A model generated the notes under the pieces. It had not been told where the DNA came from, made no database searches, and saw only the letters and a program-made list of their open reading frames with translations. A program made the translations under genes and the position numbers. Below are positions 26,179 to 35,259 of a stretch of DNA of 64,000 nt, one piece after another; the stretch's first letter is position 1, and each line of letters opens with the position of its first letter. Source of the stretch: Chryseobacterium hagamense (GTDB lineage: Bacteria > Bacteroidota > Bacteroidia > Flavobacteriales > Weeksellaceae); the NCBI RefSeq assembly GCF_007991455.1, contig NZ_BJYJ01000003.1, positions 62,001-126,000 on the forward strand, read 5' to 3'.

Positions 26179-27459
26179 TTACAGCCCTGTTGCTTTTGTG
26201 TTTAATCCTCTTTCGGAGATTAAGTTTTCTCTCACCTTCAGATTCCTGTAGGCCGCAATAGGATCCAGCGCAGCACCGGTCTGCCATCTGGCCGCTTTTA
26301 ACAGCGGACGGACATCCGTTCTGTACGCATTCTGTAAGATCTCCTGGCACCGGACCACATCGTTATCCAGCTGTGCATCTTTCAATGCTTTCTGATCTAC
26401 CAGCAGTGCCTGTGCATAAGCAATTAAGATGGCTTCCAGAGACTGGATCAGATCTTCAAGCGGGTCTTTGATGTTGTGGCTGGCGTCAATCATCCAGGCC
26501 GGATACGGATTCTGCGGGTTGTTTTCCATCCCATACACCAATTCATTGAAGATCAGAAACAGGGCATACGGTTTTATGGAGCCGACCGTAAGGTCATCAT
26601 CCCCGTACTTGCTGTCATTGAAATGAAATCCGCCGAGTTTCCCTTTATACATCAGGGTTGCCACGATCTGCTCGATGTTTGAGTTCGGCAGGTGGTGCCC
26701 CAGGTCCACCAGGGTATAGGCTCTCTCTCCGCAGGCATTGGCCAGCATAAAGGCAGTGCCCCAATCCTGAATGGTTGTCGAATAAAAATTCGGTTCATAC
26801 GGTTTATATTCGATGAACAATTTCCAGTCTTCCGGCATGCCGGCATAAATTTCTTTCAGGCTTTGTTCCGTGTTGGATAAGGCCGCCTGGAAGTTCAGCT
26901 GTCCGGGAAAACTTGCTCCGTCGGCTAACCAGACGGTTAAACTTTTTGAGCCCAGTTCCTTTCCTATTCTGATGACTTCTCGGTTATGCTCAACGGCATA
27001 CGCTCTCGCATCTTCGTTGGCAGCATTTAACGAACCGAATTTATAAGACTGCTTTGCTCCCGGCTGATCCTGAAACGTATTGGAATTCATTGCGTCGAAA
27101 ACCAATCCGTGAAAAGCCGCTTTTTCTTTAATGGCTTTCACATCACCTGGAATATCCCAGGGAATATGCAGAGAAACCGCTCCCGCAGAATGGGTTAGGG
27201 CATGAATCAATCCTACGTCATCAAGCTTCTGTTCCAGAGTAACCGGTTCCCCGCCGTAAGAAAACCTTCCGAAACGGGTACCTCCCGCACCTAAAGCCCA
27301 ACTTGGAACCGCTACCTGAAAACCGGAGATTTTACTGACGATTCCGGAAACATTGGCTCCTGATTTCGTAAGTTTATCCGATAAAAAACCAAAGTCTGAA
27401 TGAAAGTGTTCAGCTTCGCTTTTGTTATATTGTTCAATGGTATCTTTATCTATGATCAT
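26179..27459 (-). CDS. rhaI: L-rhamnose isomerase, RhaI type
   Basis: A 426-aa TIM-barrel sugar isomerase of the Pseudomonas-type L-rhamnose isomerase group. Metal-site landmarks are FIEYKPYEPNFYS (Glu), TLVDLGHHLPNSNIEQI near residue 252 (Asp, His), and GGFHFNDSKYGDDDLTVGSI near 278 (His and Asp residues). It interconverts L-rhamnose and L-rhamnulose in the cytoplasm. It lies 37 bp after the aldolase/dehydrogenase fusion gene and shares its transcript. Length is normal for the family and the start MIIDKDTIEQYN fits. Confidence 0.9.
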   Translation of the reverse strand: MIIDKDTIEQYNKSEAEHFHSDFGFLSDKLTKSGANVSGIVSKISGFQVAVPSWALGAGGTRFGRFSYGGEPVTLEQKLDDVGLIHALTHSAGAVSLHIPWDIPGDVKAIKEKAAFHGLVFDAMNSNTFQDQPGAKQSYKFGSLNAANEDARAYAVEHNREVIRIGKELGSKSLTVWLADGASFPGQLNFQAALSNTEQSLKEIYAGMPEDWKLFIEYKPYEPNFYSTTIQDWGTAFMLANACGERAYTLVDLGHHLPNSNIEQIVATLMYKGKLGGFHFNDSKYGDDDLTVGSIKPYALFLIFNELVYGMENNPQNPYPAWMIDASHNIKDPLEDLIQSLEAILIAYAQALLVDQKALKDAQLDNDVVRCQEILQNAYRTDVRPLLKAARWQTGAALDPIAAYRNLKVRENLISERGLNTKATGL

Positions 27460-27496
27460 GATTAGATGTTACTGATTTATTAAAAGAATTACGCTG

Positions 27497-29599
27497 TTAT
27501 CTCGGGAATGCATTGGCCATCCCGCCGTCTACATTGATGATATTTCCCGTACTCTTGTCCAGGATGGCCACACAGGCAAAAACACCGTTGGCAATGTCCT
27601 CGGGAAGAATGATTTCGTTCAGCAAATTTCTCTTGGCGTAAAATGCCGGTAATTCTTCTACGGAAATTCCGTTGGCTTTGGCACGGCCCTCCGCCCATTC
27701 GCCTTCCCATATCTTACTTCCGACAATCACTCCGTCCGGGTTCACTACATTTACACGGATTTTACTGGATGCCAGTTCTGCAGCCAGCAGCCGGGTCATA
27801 TGTTGCTGTGCTGCTTTCGCCGTTCCGTAAGCCACATTGTTAGGTCCTGCAACCAGTCCGTTCTTGCTTGCAATATTTACGATATCGCCACCCAGATTCT
27901 GTTTCCTCATGATTTCCGTTCCAATCTTGGACATCAGGAACTGCCCCTTTACCAATACATTTTCCAGCAAATCCCAATCCTCTAAAGTCGTATCTTCCAA
28001 CGATTTGGAAATAGCCAATCCTGCAGAATGAACAACGATGTCTATTCCACCAAAAGCCAGCACGGCTTCTTTAAAGGCTTTTTCGATAGCTTCGTTACTG
28101 GTAACATCACACTGAACGGCAATTGCCTGGTCTTTATTGTATTTTACGGTTGCAGATTCCACCGCCTGGGTGCTAAGGTCGGTATAGACTACGACAGCCC
28201 CTTCGGCAATCATCTTCTCGGCAATCGCCTGCCCGATTCCGCCTCCGGCGCCCGTAACGATGGCAATCTTTCGGGAGAGCGGCTTTTCTTTCGGCATTCT
28301 CTGAAGTTTGGCTTCTTCCAGTAACCAATATTCGATGTCGAATGCTTCCTGCCGCGGCAATGAAGTGTATTCAGAAATGGCTTCTGCTCCACGCATGACA
28401 TTAATGGCGTTTATATAGAATTCGCTGGCGACACGCGTAGTCTGCTTATCTTTTGAGAAGCTGAACATCCCTACGCCCGGATAAATAATGATCACCGGAT
28501 TTGGGTCCCGCATGGCAGGGCTGTTCGGGTGCCTGCAGGTTTCGTAGTACGCTTTGTATTCCTGTCTGTATTGTTCGAAAAGAGGATTCAGTTTCTCTGA
28601 AAGCACCTTAGAATCGCTTAAATTTTCGTTTTTATCTAAAGTAAGCACCAGTGGCTGAATTTTAGTTCTTAGAAAATGATCCGGACATGACGTTCCAAGT
28701 GGTGCCAGCCTTTCCAGATCATGGCTGTTGATAAATTCCAGAACGGCCCCGCTATCGGTAAAGTGTCCTACCATTCTGCTTTCTGAAGAAGCCAGGCCTC
28801 TTAACAGGGGCATGATCTGCGCAGCTTTGTTTCTGCGTTCTTCCGCCGGAAGGGGTTCTATTTTCTGTCCGCCGAAAACCACTCCTTTTTCCTCTATTTT
28901 CCGGGCGATGTATTCAGAAGCCGTCTCAATAACTTCCAGGCTGTTCAGGTAGCATTCGTAAGAAGTTTCGCCCCAGGTAAAGAGCCCGTGGCTTCCCAGC
29001 ACAATTCCCCTGATTCCGGGATTTTCTGCCAGACATTTCTCCAGCTGTAAACCTAAATCGAAACCGGGTCTCTGCCATGGCACCCAGCCCATTGTCTCAC
29101 CCCAGATTTCTCTGGTAACGGCTTCGCTGTCTTTTGCAGCCGCCACGGCAATCAGGGCATCAGGATGAAGGTGATCGATATGCTTAAAGGGAAGCAGGCC
29201 GTGAAGCGGCGTATCAATGGAAGGCGCCTTGCTGTCGAGGTCGTAAATGCAGTGATTGAACAGGCCTACCATCCGGTCCTCATCTTCCAGCCCTCCGTAT
29301 ACATTCTTAAGATTTCTCAGCCTTTCGGTGTACAGGCCAGCAATCCCTTTTCTCGTCAGGGTTCCGATGTCTCCTCCCGAGCCTTTTACCCACATCACCT
29401 CAACATCCCGGTTGGTAAGCGGATCTTTTTCGGTGGTCTTGCAGCTGGTATTTCCGCCTCCGTAGTTGGTGATCCGGAGATCTGCGCCCAGGATGTTGGA
29501 ACGGTACAGGAATAAAGCAACCTGATCATCACCCAAAGCGGCTGCCTTTTCTTCATCCCATAAATAGTTTACATATCTGAATGTCTTTACTTTTTCCAT
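27497..29599 (-). CDS. Bifunctional rhamnulose-1-phosphate aldolase / short-chain dehydrogenase
   Basis: A 700-aa fusion. Residues of about 1-400 form a class II aldolase (RITNYGGGNTSCK; metal-site PLHGLLPFKHIDHLHPDALI; VLGSHGLFTWGETS near 203). Residues of about 435-700 form a classical SDR (VTGAGGGIGQAIAEKM near 451, NVVNPD, catalytic YGTAKAAQQH near 591). The first half splits L-rhamnulose-1-phosphate into DHAP and L-lactaldehyde, and the second half is expected to oxidise lactaldehyde to L-lactate. It is the first gene of an operon with rhaI and has a regulon-type promoter about 30 bp upstream. Confidence 0.9.
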   Translation of the reverse strand: MEKVKTFRYVNYLWDEEKAAALGDDQVALFLYRSNILGADLRITNYGGGNTSCKTTEKDPLTNRDVEVMWVKGSGGDIGTLTRKGIAGLYTERLRNLKNVYGGLEDEDRMVGLFNHCIYDLDSKAPSIDTPLHGLLPFKHIDHLHPDALIAVAAAKDSEAVTREIWGETMGWVPWQRPGFDLGLQLEKCLAENPGIRGIVLGSHGLFTWGETSYECYLNSLEVIETASEYIARKIEEKGVVFGGQKIEPLPAEERRNKAAQIMPLLRGLASSESRMVGHFTDSGAVLEFINSHDLERLAPLGTSCPDHFLRTKIQPLVLTLDKNENLSDSKVLSEKLNPLFEQYRQEYKAYYETCRHPNSPAMRDPNPVIIIYPGVGMFSFSKDKQTTRVASEFYINAINVMRGAEAISEYTSLPRQEAFDIEYWLLEEAKLQRMPKEKPLSRKIAIVTGAGGGIGQAIAEKMIAEGAVVVYTDLSTQAVESATVKYNKDQAIAVQCDVTSNEAIEKAFKEAVLAFGGIDIVVHSAGLAISKSLEDTTLEDWDLLENVLVKGQFLMSKIGTEIMRKQNLGGDIVNIASKNGLVAGPNNVAYGTAKAAQQHMTRLLAAELASSKIRVNVVNPDGVIVGSKIWEGEWAEGRAKANGISVEELPAFYAKRNLLNEIILPEDIANGVFACVAILDKSTGNIINVDGGMANAFPR

Positions 29600-29628
29600 T
29601 GTTGGTTTTCTGTTTCTAAATTTTTATC

Positions 29629-29674
29629 CAAAATTAAACTGTTCTGATTTTTGCGGCATCCCGTACTATACTGC
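29629..29674 (-). promoter_or_regulatory. Pectin-regulon promoter of the aldolase/dehydrogenase operon
   Basis: On the minus strand GCAGTATAGTACGGGATGCC(G) (29654-29674) is followed after exactly 17 bp by TAATTTTG (29629-29636), a perfect Bacteroidetes TAnnTTTG -7 box. The ATG is 30 bp further on. The -33 position carries no good TTTG, as expected for an activator-dependent promoter. Confidence 0.7.
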
Positions 29675-29795
29675 CGGATGCTTCATTTAAAGATAAATTA
29701 ATGTTGCTCTTTTATTTAATTTATCTTACATCAGATGATAACAGCCTGACCGGTGGATATATCATGAATATTCTGTGATTTGATGCGATTTAAAT

Positions 29796-31865
29796 TTAAT
29801 ATCCGGGCAATTGCGTCAGGTTAGGATTATCAATCATCGGATGGCCTGCGGAAGCTGCGGCAAAAGGAAGCAACTCTGTTTTATTCGGCTTGAAGCCGAA
29901 AAACAGCCCGTCGTTATCCGATTCGACCCAGGTCGGGTAAGTCCCGTTGTTTTCAGCATACCCGAATGGCTTGGAATACATGCTGCTTCCCATCTGCAGG
30001 GTATTGAAGCCCGCCTTGAACCCGACCGCTTTTCTTGCGTTACCGTTAAACGTGCTTGTATAAGCCTGGAACATCTGGGTAGGATACCATTTGTCATCAG
30101 CCTGGTAAGCGACACCATGGGCTGTTACAATTGTTGCCAGGGTCGCCTGGTACGCTGCATAATTGGCCTGATTGGTCGGTACATTCTGGATGGCTGCGAT
30201 TTCGGCAGGATTGGTAATATCAATATACGGTAAGGCCAGGAAAGGATCGCCGTAGACCTGGGCATTCTTATGGAATTTATACAGTCTGTACGTGGCGGTA
30301 TTAACGTATTTCCCGATCCTTTTGGTAAGGTCTTTCATATCCTGCCGGGTGGCATTGATTTCACTGGTCAGACTGTTGGTACGGATAAGATCTGTCCGGA
30401 GATTGAACTCGCCTGCAAATTCCCATTTCCTTTCCTGCACGATCGCCTGAAGGAAATCGTTCTGCCCGGCAGGAATAGGCATCGATCCGATACCGGCTCT
30501 CGTACGGACGGCCATCAGCGCGGCATTGGCAGCGGCTGTCGGACCATTATTCAGGTAGTTCTGGGTCTCTGCATACATCAGCAGTACATCAGCATATCTT
30601 AAAATCGGAATATTGAGGTTTCTGTCACTGGCTGCCTGAGGCTCGACGCACCAGGAAAGCCTGAATTTCCCGGGCATAATAGCAGAGTACGGCGTGCCGA
30701 CGTCAACCCATGTATCGGAGGCTGCACCGGTATCCAGGAAGTAAATGCTGTATGAAGTGCAGGATACATCCCTGCGGGTATCGCTGCTGTTAAAGGAAAG
30801 ATAATACGAAGGCAGCATAAACTGCTGTGCAGAACGGGAACCGTAGACCCCTCCACGGGATCCGGGATGCGCATACACCTGAAACGCGGAATTTGTATTC
30901 TGACCGTAAGAAGCGATATGCCAAAGCATTTCGGAGTTTACTGTTCCGTAGTTTCTACGGCAGAAATTAAACCATAAAGCTTCGAAGCCGCTTTTCCCGC
31001 CCTGGCTCTGCACAAGGCTTTTGGTTCCTCCATTGATGACGGCTGCACAGGCATTGTCTGCGATCTGATAAAGTTCCTTTACCCGGTTAATATCCGCACG
31101 GCGCGATACGGTTCCCGGATTTGAGGTATTGAGTTCCCAACGCAGAGAATATCCGGCGGCATATAATGCAATTCTGGCCAAAAGTGCGTTGATGCCTTCT
31201 TTTGATAATCTTTCGGTAGTCCCAAAACCGCTTTGTGACAACGAAGGTACGGCAATGACAGCTTCCTGAAGGTCACCTACGATCCGGTCATAAATCACAT
31301 CGCGGGAAGCCCGCTTGGGATAAAATGTATTCGGGTCGTTGGGATCCAGGGATTCCAGAGGTTCCCAGACAGCCGGTACATCACCATAGATCCTGATCAG
31401 GTTATAATAACAGAAAGCACGGATCGCCTTTACCTCACCGATTAAAGCATCGCGTTTGGCACTTGCCGGCATTCCGGATAATTTGCTGGCTGCGATATTG
31501 GTACGTTCGATAACCGCATACATCGCGGAATAAATCCCCGTTACGGTAAAAGGCGTATACGCATCATAATTGTAGTTGGCAATATTGTATTTGGAATTGT
31601 TCAGGGCTTCATTGGAATGAACCACCGTGTCACCGGCCCCCAGCTGGTAAAACATTTCGGTCGGGATCAGGCCTCTGTAACAGCCCAGGACAAACATTTC
31701 CGCCGTCTGAAGATTGTCGAAAACCGTATCGGCATCAGCATTATTATAAGACGGCTGATCCAGAAAATCATCACTACATGAGTTGGAAGCCAGAACAGCA
31801 AGAAAAAGGGAGGAAAATACAGCCGCTTTCCTGATAAACTTTTGTTGATTGAATATATTTTTCAT
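29796..31865 (-). CDS. SusD/RagB family outer-membrane glycan-binding lipoprotein
   Basis: A 689-aa SusD-like protein. The N-terminus has a lipoprotein signal ending LAVLASNSC (Cys at residue 30) followed by SDDFLDQPSYNN, the usual SusD start. TPR-type helices follow (EVKAIRAFCYYNLIRIYGDVP), and later come the characteristic ILRYADVLLMYAETQNYLN and ERKWEFAGEFNLRTDLIRT. It caps the SusC barrel on the cell surface and presents oligosaccharides, here expected to be rhamnogalacturonan or pectin fragments. It is 20 bp downstream of susC in one operon. It is longer than a typical SusD (about 550 aa). Confidence 0.93.
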   Translation of the reverse strand: MKNIFNQQKFIRKAAVFSSLFLAVLASNSCSDDFLDQPSYNNADADTVFDNLQTAEMFVLGCYRGLIPTEMFYQLGAGDTVVHSNEALNNSKYNIANYNYDAYTPFTVTGIYSAMYAVIERTNIAASKLSGMPASAKRDALIGEVKAIRAFCYYNLIRIYGDVPAVWEPLESLDPNDPNTFYPKRASRDVIYDRIVGDLQEAVIAVPSLSQSGFGTTERLSKEGINALLARIALYAAGYSLRWELNTSNPGTVSRRADINRVKELYQIADNACAAVINGGTKSLVQSQGGKSGFEALWFNFCRRNYGTVNSEMLWHIASYGQNTNSAFQVYAHPGSRGGVYGSRSAQQFMLPSYYLSFNSSDTRRDVSCTSYSIYFLDTGAASDTWVDVGTPYSAIMPGKFRLSWCVEPQAASDRNLNIPILRYADVLLMYAETQNYLNNGPTAAANAALMAVRTRAGIGSMPIPAGQNDFLQAIVQERKWEFAGEFNLRTDLIRTNSLTSEINATRQDMKDLTKRIGKYVNTATYRLYKFHKNAQVYGDPFLALPYIDITNPAEIAAIQNVPTNQANYAAYQATLATIVTAHGVAYQADDKWYPTQMFQAYTSTFNGNARKAVGFKAGFNTLQMGSSMYSKPFGYAENNGTYPTWVESDNDGLFFGFKPNKTELLPFAAASAGHPMIDNPNLTQLPGY

Positions 31866-31885
31866 TTCAGATTCAGTTAAAAAAA

Positions 31886-34800
31886 TTAAAAAGTTAAATT
31901 GATACCGAGCACATAGCTTCTTGATCTCGGGAACGTCGAACTGTCGTATCCCGGTGTTACCGCGACACCGCTGGCAGCAGAAACCTCGGGATCATAGCCT
32001 GAATATCCCGTAATCGTTGCCAGATTATTTACCGTGAAATAGATTCTGGCACTGGTGACCATAATATCCTTCAGATAGTTTTTAGGCAGGGAATATCCTA
32101 AAGTAAGCTGTGCAATCCGAAGATATGAACCGTCTTCCACATAGTAGGATGAAGGATAGGTGATGGCCTGGGTATTGGTGTTGCTTAAACTCCACAGACG
32201 GGATTCCTCATCCGGATTGAGTTCCTTTAAGCGGACGAGATTGTTGGTCTGCTGACCGGTATTGGGATCGATAAGATGATAAAAATTATTCCCGAATTCG
32301 GACGGGACATTCTGAAACAGGGAATACGGGCTCAAACTGTGTTTTGTCGCATTATAAATATCCCCTCCGACACTGAATTTCATAAAGATAGCCAGGTCGA
32401 AACCTTTGTATGCAAAATTATTGCTGATCCCTCCGATAAAATCGGGCGTCGCATCCCCGATCTTTACCATCTTCCTGGTAAACTGATCTCCTGCCGCATT
32501 GTCTGCCGCAAATTTGATGTCGCCCGGTTTTGGGGTTCCCGTTGCAGGCTTTACAACGCCGTCTTTCAGGCTCAGTGTTCCGTTTGCATTCTGGATGAAA
32601 TCATCGGTGGTGTAAATTCCCTGGTAGACGTATCCGTACATTTCTCCCAACTGCTCTCCTACCCTGGCATAATAGGTAACTGCACCGGCCCTGTTGCTGC
32701 CGACGCTGAAGGTTCTGAAATCCTGGCCCTTTTCAAGGGAAAGCACTTTGGACCTGTTATGCCCGACGTTCAGGTCGGTGGTCCATCTGAAATTATCCGA
32801 CCTCAGGTTGATCGTATTCAATGTGAATTCAACACCCCTGTTTCTCATGTTTCCGATGTTCTGGTACTGCCTGGCATACCCGGAAGAAACCGGAAGAACG
32901 GCCTGGAGCAGCATGCCGCTGACATTGTTGTTGTACCATTCGCCGGTCAGCCTGATCCTGTTGCTGAACAGGGCGATGTCAGCTCCGATATTGGTGGATT
33001 TGAGTTCCTCCCACTTCAAATTGGGGTTTCCAAGGTTTGTGCTCGTTACGTAAGCCGGGGTTCCCGGAGTATTATTGATCGGATAATCCGTAATCGAGTA
33101 AGTCGTGATAAACAGATTGTTCCCGATGTCATTATTTCCGGTAATCCCGTATTCAAATCTGAGCTTAAAATCGTTGATGATATTTTTAATTTTGGAAGCC
33201 TGCCAGAAGCTTTCCTGGGATGTTCTCCAGGCAGCAGCGACCGAAGGGAACGTTCCCCACTTATTGTTTTTTCCGAATTTCGATGAGCCGTCCTGTCTGA
33301 TGGTGGCCGTCAGAAGATACCGGTCATCATAATTATAGGTTACCCTTCCGAAGTATGACATTAAACTGGTACTGCTTCGATCCACGGATTTATCGGAAAC
33401 GGTTGCCGTACTGATATCATTGAGCCCGAAATTCGGAAAAGGAAACTTAATCAGCGTCAATGCATTGTTTTCCGACTGGGAATAAACGACTTCCTGACCG
33501 ATCAGCGCATTGAGCTTATGCTTATCCCTAAAAGTATTGATGTAAGTAACCGTATTCGTGATCTGGTATCCGTAAGATTCATTATTTCCTATTTTCCCGT
33601 TAATTCCTGTAGTCGTAGGATCGGTAAGGTAAGCTCTGGAGTTTTCATCGGAAAAAGCCATGGATTTGCTGTTTCTCCAGTTGTACTGGCCTGCCGTTCT
33701 GAAAGTGAAGTTTTTTAAAAAATCGATTTCCAATCCGGCATTGGCTACGAAATTTCTTGACCGTTGATTCGAAGTGGACGCATTGGTTTCAATAAAAGGG
33801 TTCTCGGTGTCATATCCCGGTTCCAGCGCAGAAAAATCACCGTAGGTCTGGGTATTATAAAGCTCATCCAGCGTAAAACGCGTTCCTCCTGTAATGGGCT
33901 GCAGCAGAATTTTCTTCATTCCGGAATAAGCACCGCCACCATTGAGGGAATTGGAATTGAACATCGAATTGAAATCTACCCTTACGCCTTTATACAACTG
34001 TGAATTAACATTTACCCGTAAAGAGTTTCTTGTTTCACTGAAGTTATTAAGTAAGCCGTTCTGTTTGTTATAATTATAGCTTACAAAAGCCTGGGTTTTA
34101 TCTGTTCCTACCGAAAAATTAAAATTGTGGTTTTGGGTAACGCCGGTACCGCCCAGCATCTTCTCCTGCCAGTCCAGCGTCGGGGCGTTGGCATATCTGT
34201 TATTGATCCTGCTGTAGACGCCCGTATAAAAACCCGGCGAGTCCGCAGATAAATTATCATCGAAGATACTGCTCCACTGCGGTGCGCGTCCTGCAAGCTG
34301 GGCCAGTTCATACTGGTATTTTACATAAGATCCTGCATCCGAAAGCATATCGAGCTTTTTGGAAAGCACATCGAATGACATGAAAGAGTTATAGTTGACG
34401 GTTGTTCTGCCTTTCTTTCCGCTTTTCGTTTTGATAACGATAATCCCGTTGGAACCACGGGCACCGTAGATGGCAATGGCCGAAGCGCCTTTCAGTACAT
34501 CAATGCTTTCGATATCATTCGGATTGATGATATTCAATGCATTGTCCAGCTGGAAACCGTCTACAATATACAATGGCTCTGTTCCCTGGGTGATGGAGGC
34601 CCCACCCCGGATCGTTACATTGGCCCCTGCTCCCGGAGCACCGCCGGCCGTAACGATATTTAATCCGGCAGCTCTGCCCTGCAATGCCTGTAAAGCATTC
34701 ATGGCCGGTGTCGCCGACAATTCTTTTGCTGAAACTGAGGATACCGATCCTGTGAGATCAGATTTCTTCACCTTTCCATACCCGATCACTACCACTTCCT

Positions 34801-34927
34801 CGATTTCCCTGGTGTTTACTTTCGCCGTATCACTTGCCGTTTTCTGACCCCAGAATAAACCTGACGAAAGAAAAAATGCCGGAAATACGATTCGGGTAAT
34901 ATCCTTGTGTTTAATGATTAAAGACAT
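31886..34927 (-). CDS. SusC/RagA family TonB-dependent transporter
   Basis: A 1013-aa TonB-dependent outer-membrane transporter. After the signal peptide, a TonB-box-like EIEEVVVIGYGKVKKSDLTGSV is followed at once by the plug (LQALQGRAAGLNI, IRGGASI, PLYIVDGFQ, SIDVLKGASAIAIYGARGSNGIIVI) and the 22-stranded barrel, ending LGINLTF. The N-terminal carboxypeptidase-regulatory-like domain present in most SusC proteins is missing, so it starts directly at the TonB box. It pairs with the adjacent SusD for import of pectic oligosaccharides. A regulon-type promoter lies 34 bp upstream. Confidence 0.94.
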   Translation of the reverse strand: MSLIIKHKDITRIVFPAFFLSSGLFWGQKTASDTAKVNTREIEEVVVIGYGKVKKSDLTGSVSSVSAKELSATPAMNALQALQGRAAGLNIVTAGGAPGAGANVTIRGGASITQGTEPLYIVDGFQLDNALNIINPNDIESIDVLKGASAIAIYGARGSNGIIVIKTKSGKKGRTTVNYNSFMSFDVLSKKLDMLSDAGSYVKYQYELAQLAGRAPQWSSIFDDNLSADSPGFYTGVYSRINNRYANAPTLDWQEKMLGGTGVTQNHNFNFSVGTDKTQAFVSYNYNKQNGLLNNFSETRNSLRVNVNSQLYKGVRVDFNSMFNSNSLNGGGAYSGMKKILLQPITGGTRFTLDELYNTQTYGDFSALEPGYDTENPFIETNASTSNQRSRNFVANAGLEIDFLKNFTFRTAGQYNWRNSKSMAFSDENSRAYLTDPTTTGINGKIGNNESYGYQITNTVTYINTFRDKHKLNALIGQEVVYSQSENNALTLIKFPFPNFGLNDISTATVSDKSVDRSSTSLMSYFGRVTYNYDDRYLLTATIRQDGSSKFGKNNKWGTFPSVAAAWRTSQESFWQASKIKNIINDFKLRFEYGITGNNDIGNNLFITTYSITDYPINNTPGTPAYVTSTNLGNPNLKWEELKSTNIGADIALFSNRIRLTGEWYNNNVSGMLLQAVLPVSSGYARQYQNIGNMRNRGVEFTLNTINLRSDNFRWTTDLNVGHNRSKVLSLEKGQDFRTFSVGSNRAGAVTYYARVGEQLGEMYGYVYQGIYTTDDFIQNANGTLSLKDGVVKPATGTPKPGDIKFAADNAAGDQFTRKMVKIGDATPDFIGGISNNFAYKGFDLAIFMKFSVGGDIYNATKHSLSPYSLFQNVPSEFGNNFYHLIDPNTGQQTNNLVRLKELNPDEESRLWSLSNTNTQAITYPSSYYVEDGSYLRIAQLTLGYSLPKNYLKDIMVTSARIYFTVNNLATITGYSGYDPEVSAASGVAVTPGYDSSTFPRSRSYVLGINLTF

Positions 34928-34960
34928 ATATTAATTTTAATTTATATTACTTTACTGTAG

Positions 34961-35012
34961 CCAAAGTACACCGTTACAAAAATTTCGGCATCCTGTCTTA
35001 TCCTGTATCCTG
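34961..35012 (-). promoter_or_regulatory. Pectin-regulon promoter of susCD
   Basis: On the minus strand three CAGGAT units occur (34986-35012). The last two are spaced 10 bp apart (CAGGATAAGACAGGATGCCG). Exactly 17 bp later comes TACTTTGG (34961-34968) as the -7-like box. This is the strongest operator of the set. A GTTACAAAAATTT stretch between operator and -7 box is also shared, reversed, with the GntR gene upstream region. Confidence 0.72.
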
Positions 35013-35160
35013 ATATTCATTATTTTTCTTAATTTATTACGTATTGTGAACTTAAAAACAAAAAAGGGTGATCATGCGGTGACATATTTCAGTATTAATT
35101 CAAAATATAAAAACCGGGACATCAGGATCCGGTAGCGATTCTGATACGCTTTCCTTTAGT

Positions 35161-35191
35161 AAAAAAGGCAGCCGAAAAAATCAGTGCCTTT
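35161..35191 (-). terminator. Terminator after rhaT
   Basis: AAAGGCA (35164-35170) pairs with TGCCTTT (35185-35191). Read on the minus strand the stem is followed by a run of T. It lies about 70 bp past the rhaT stop and isolates it from susCD. Confidence 0.65.
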
Positions 35192-35259
35192 AGGAAGCCT
35201 GTTCAGGCTCAGAAACTATATGAATGTGATAAAAAACAATTGTTGGCAGTTAAAAAAAT

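Noticed and set aside
32276..33286. 336-aa open frame on the plus strand inside susC
   Set aside because: It is antisense to a clear SusC gene, has no recognisable domain, and its composition mirrors the barrel coding sequence. Other long antisense frames (for example 38755-39339, 47077-47673 and 23392-24081) were dropped for the same reason.
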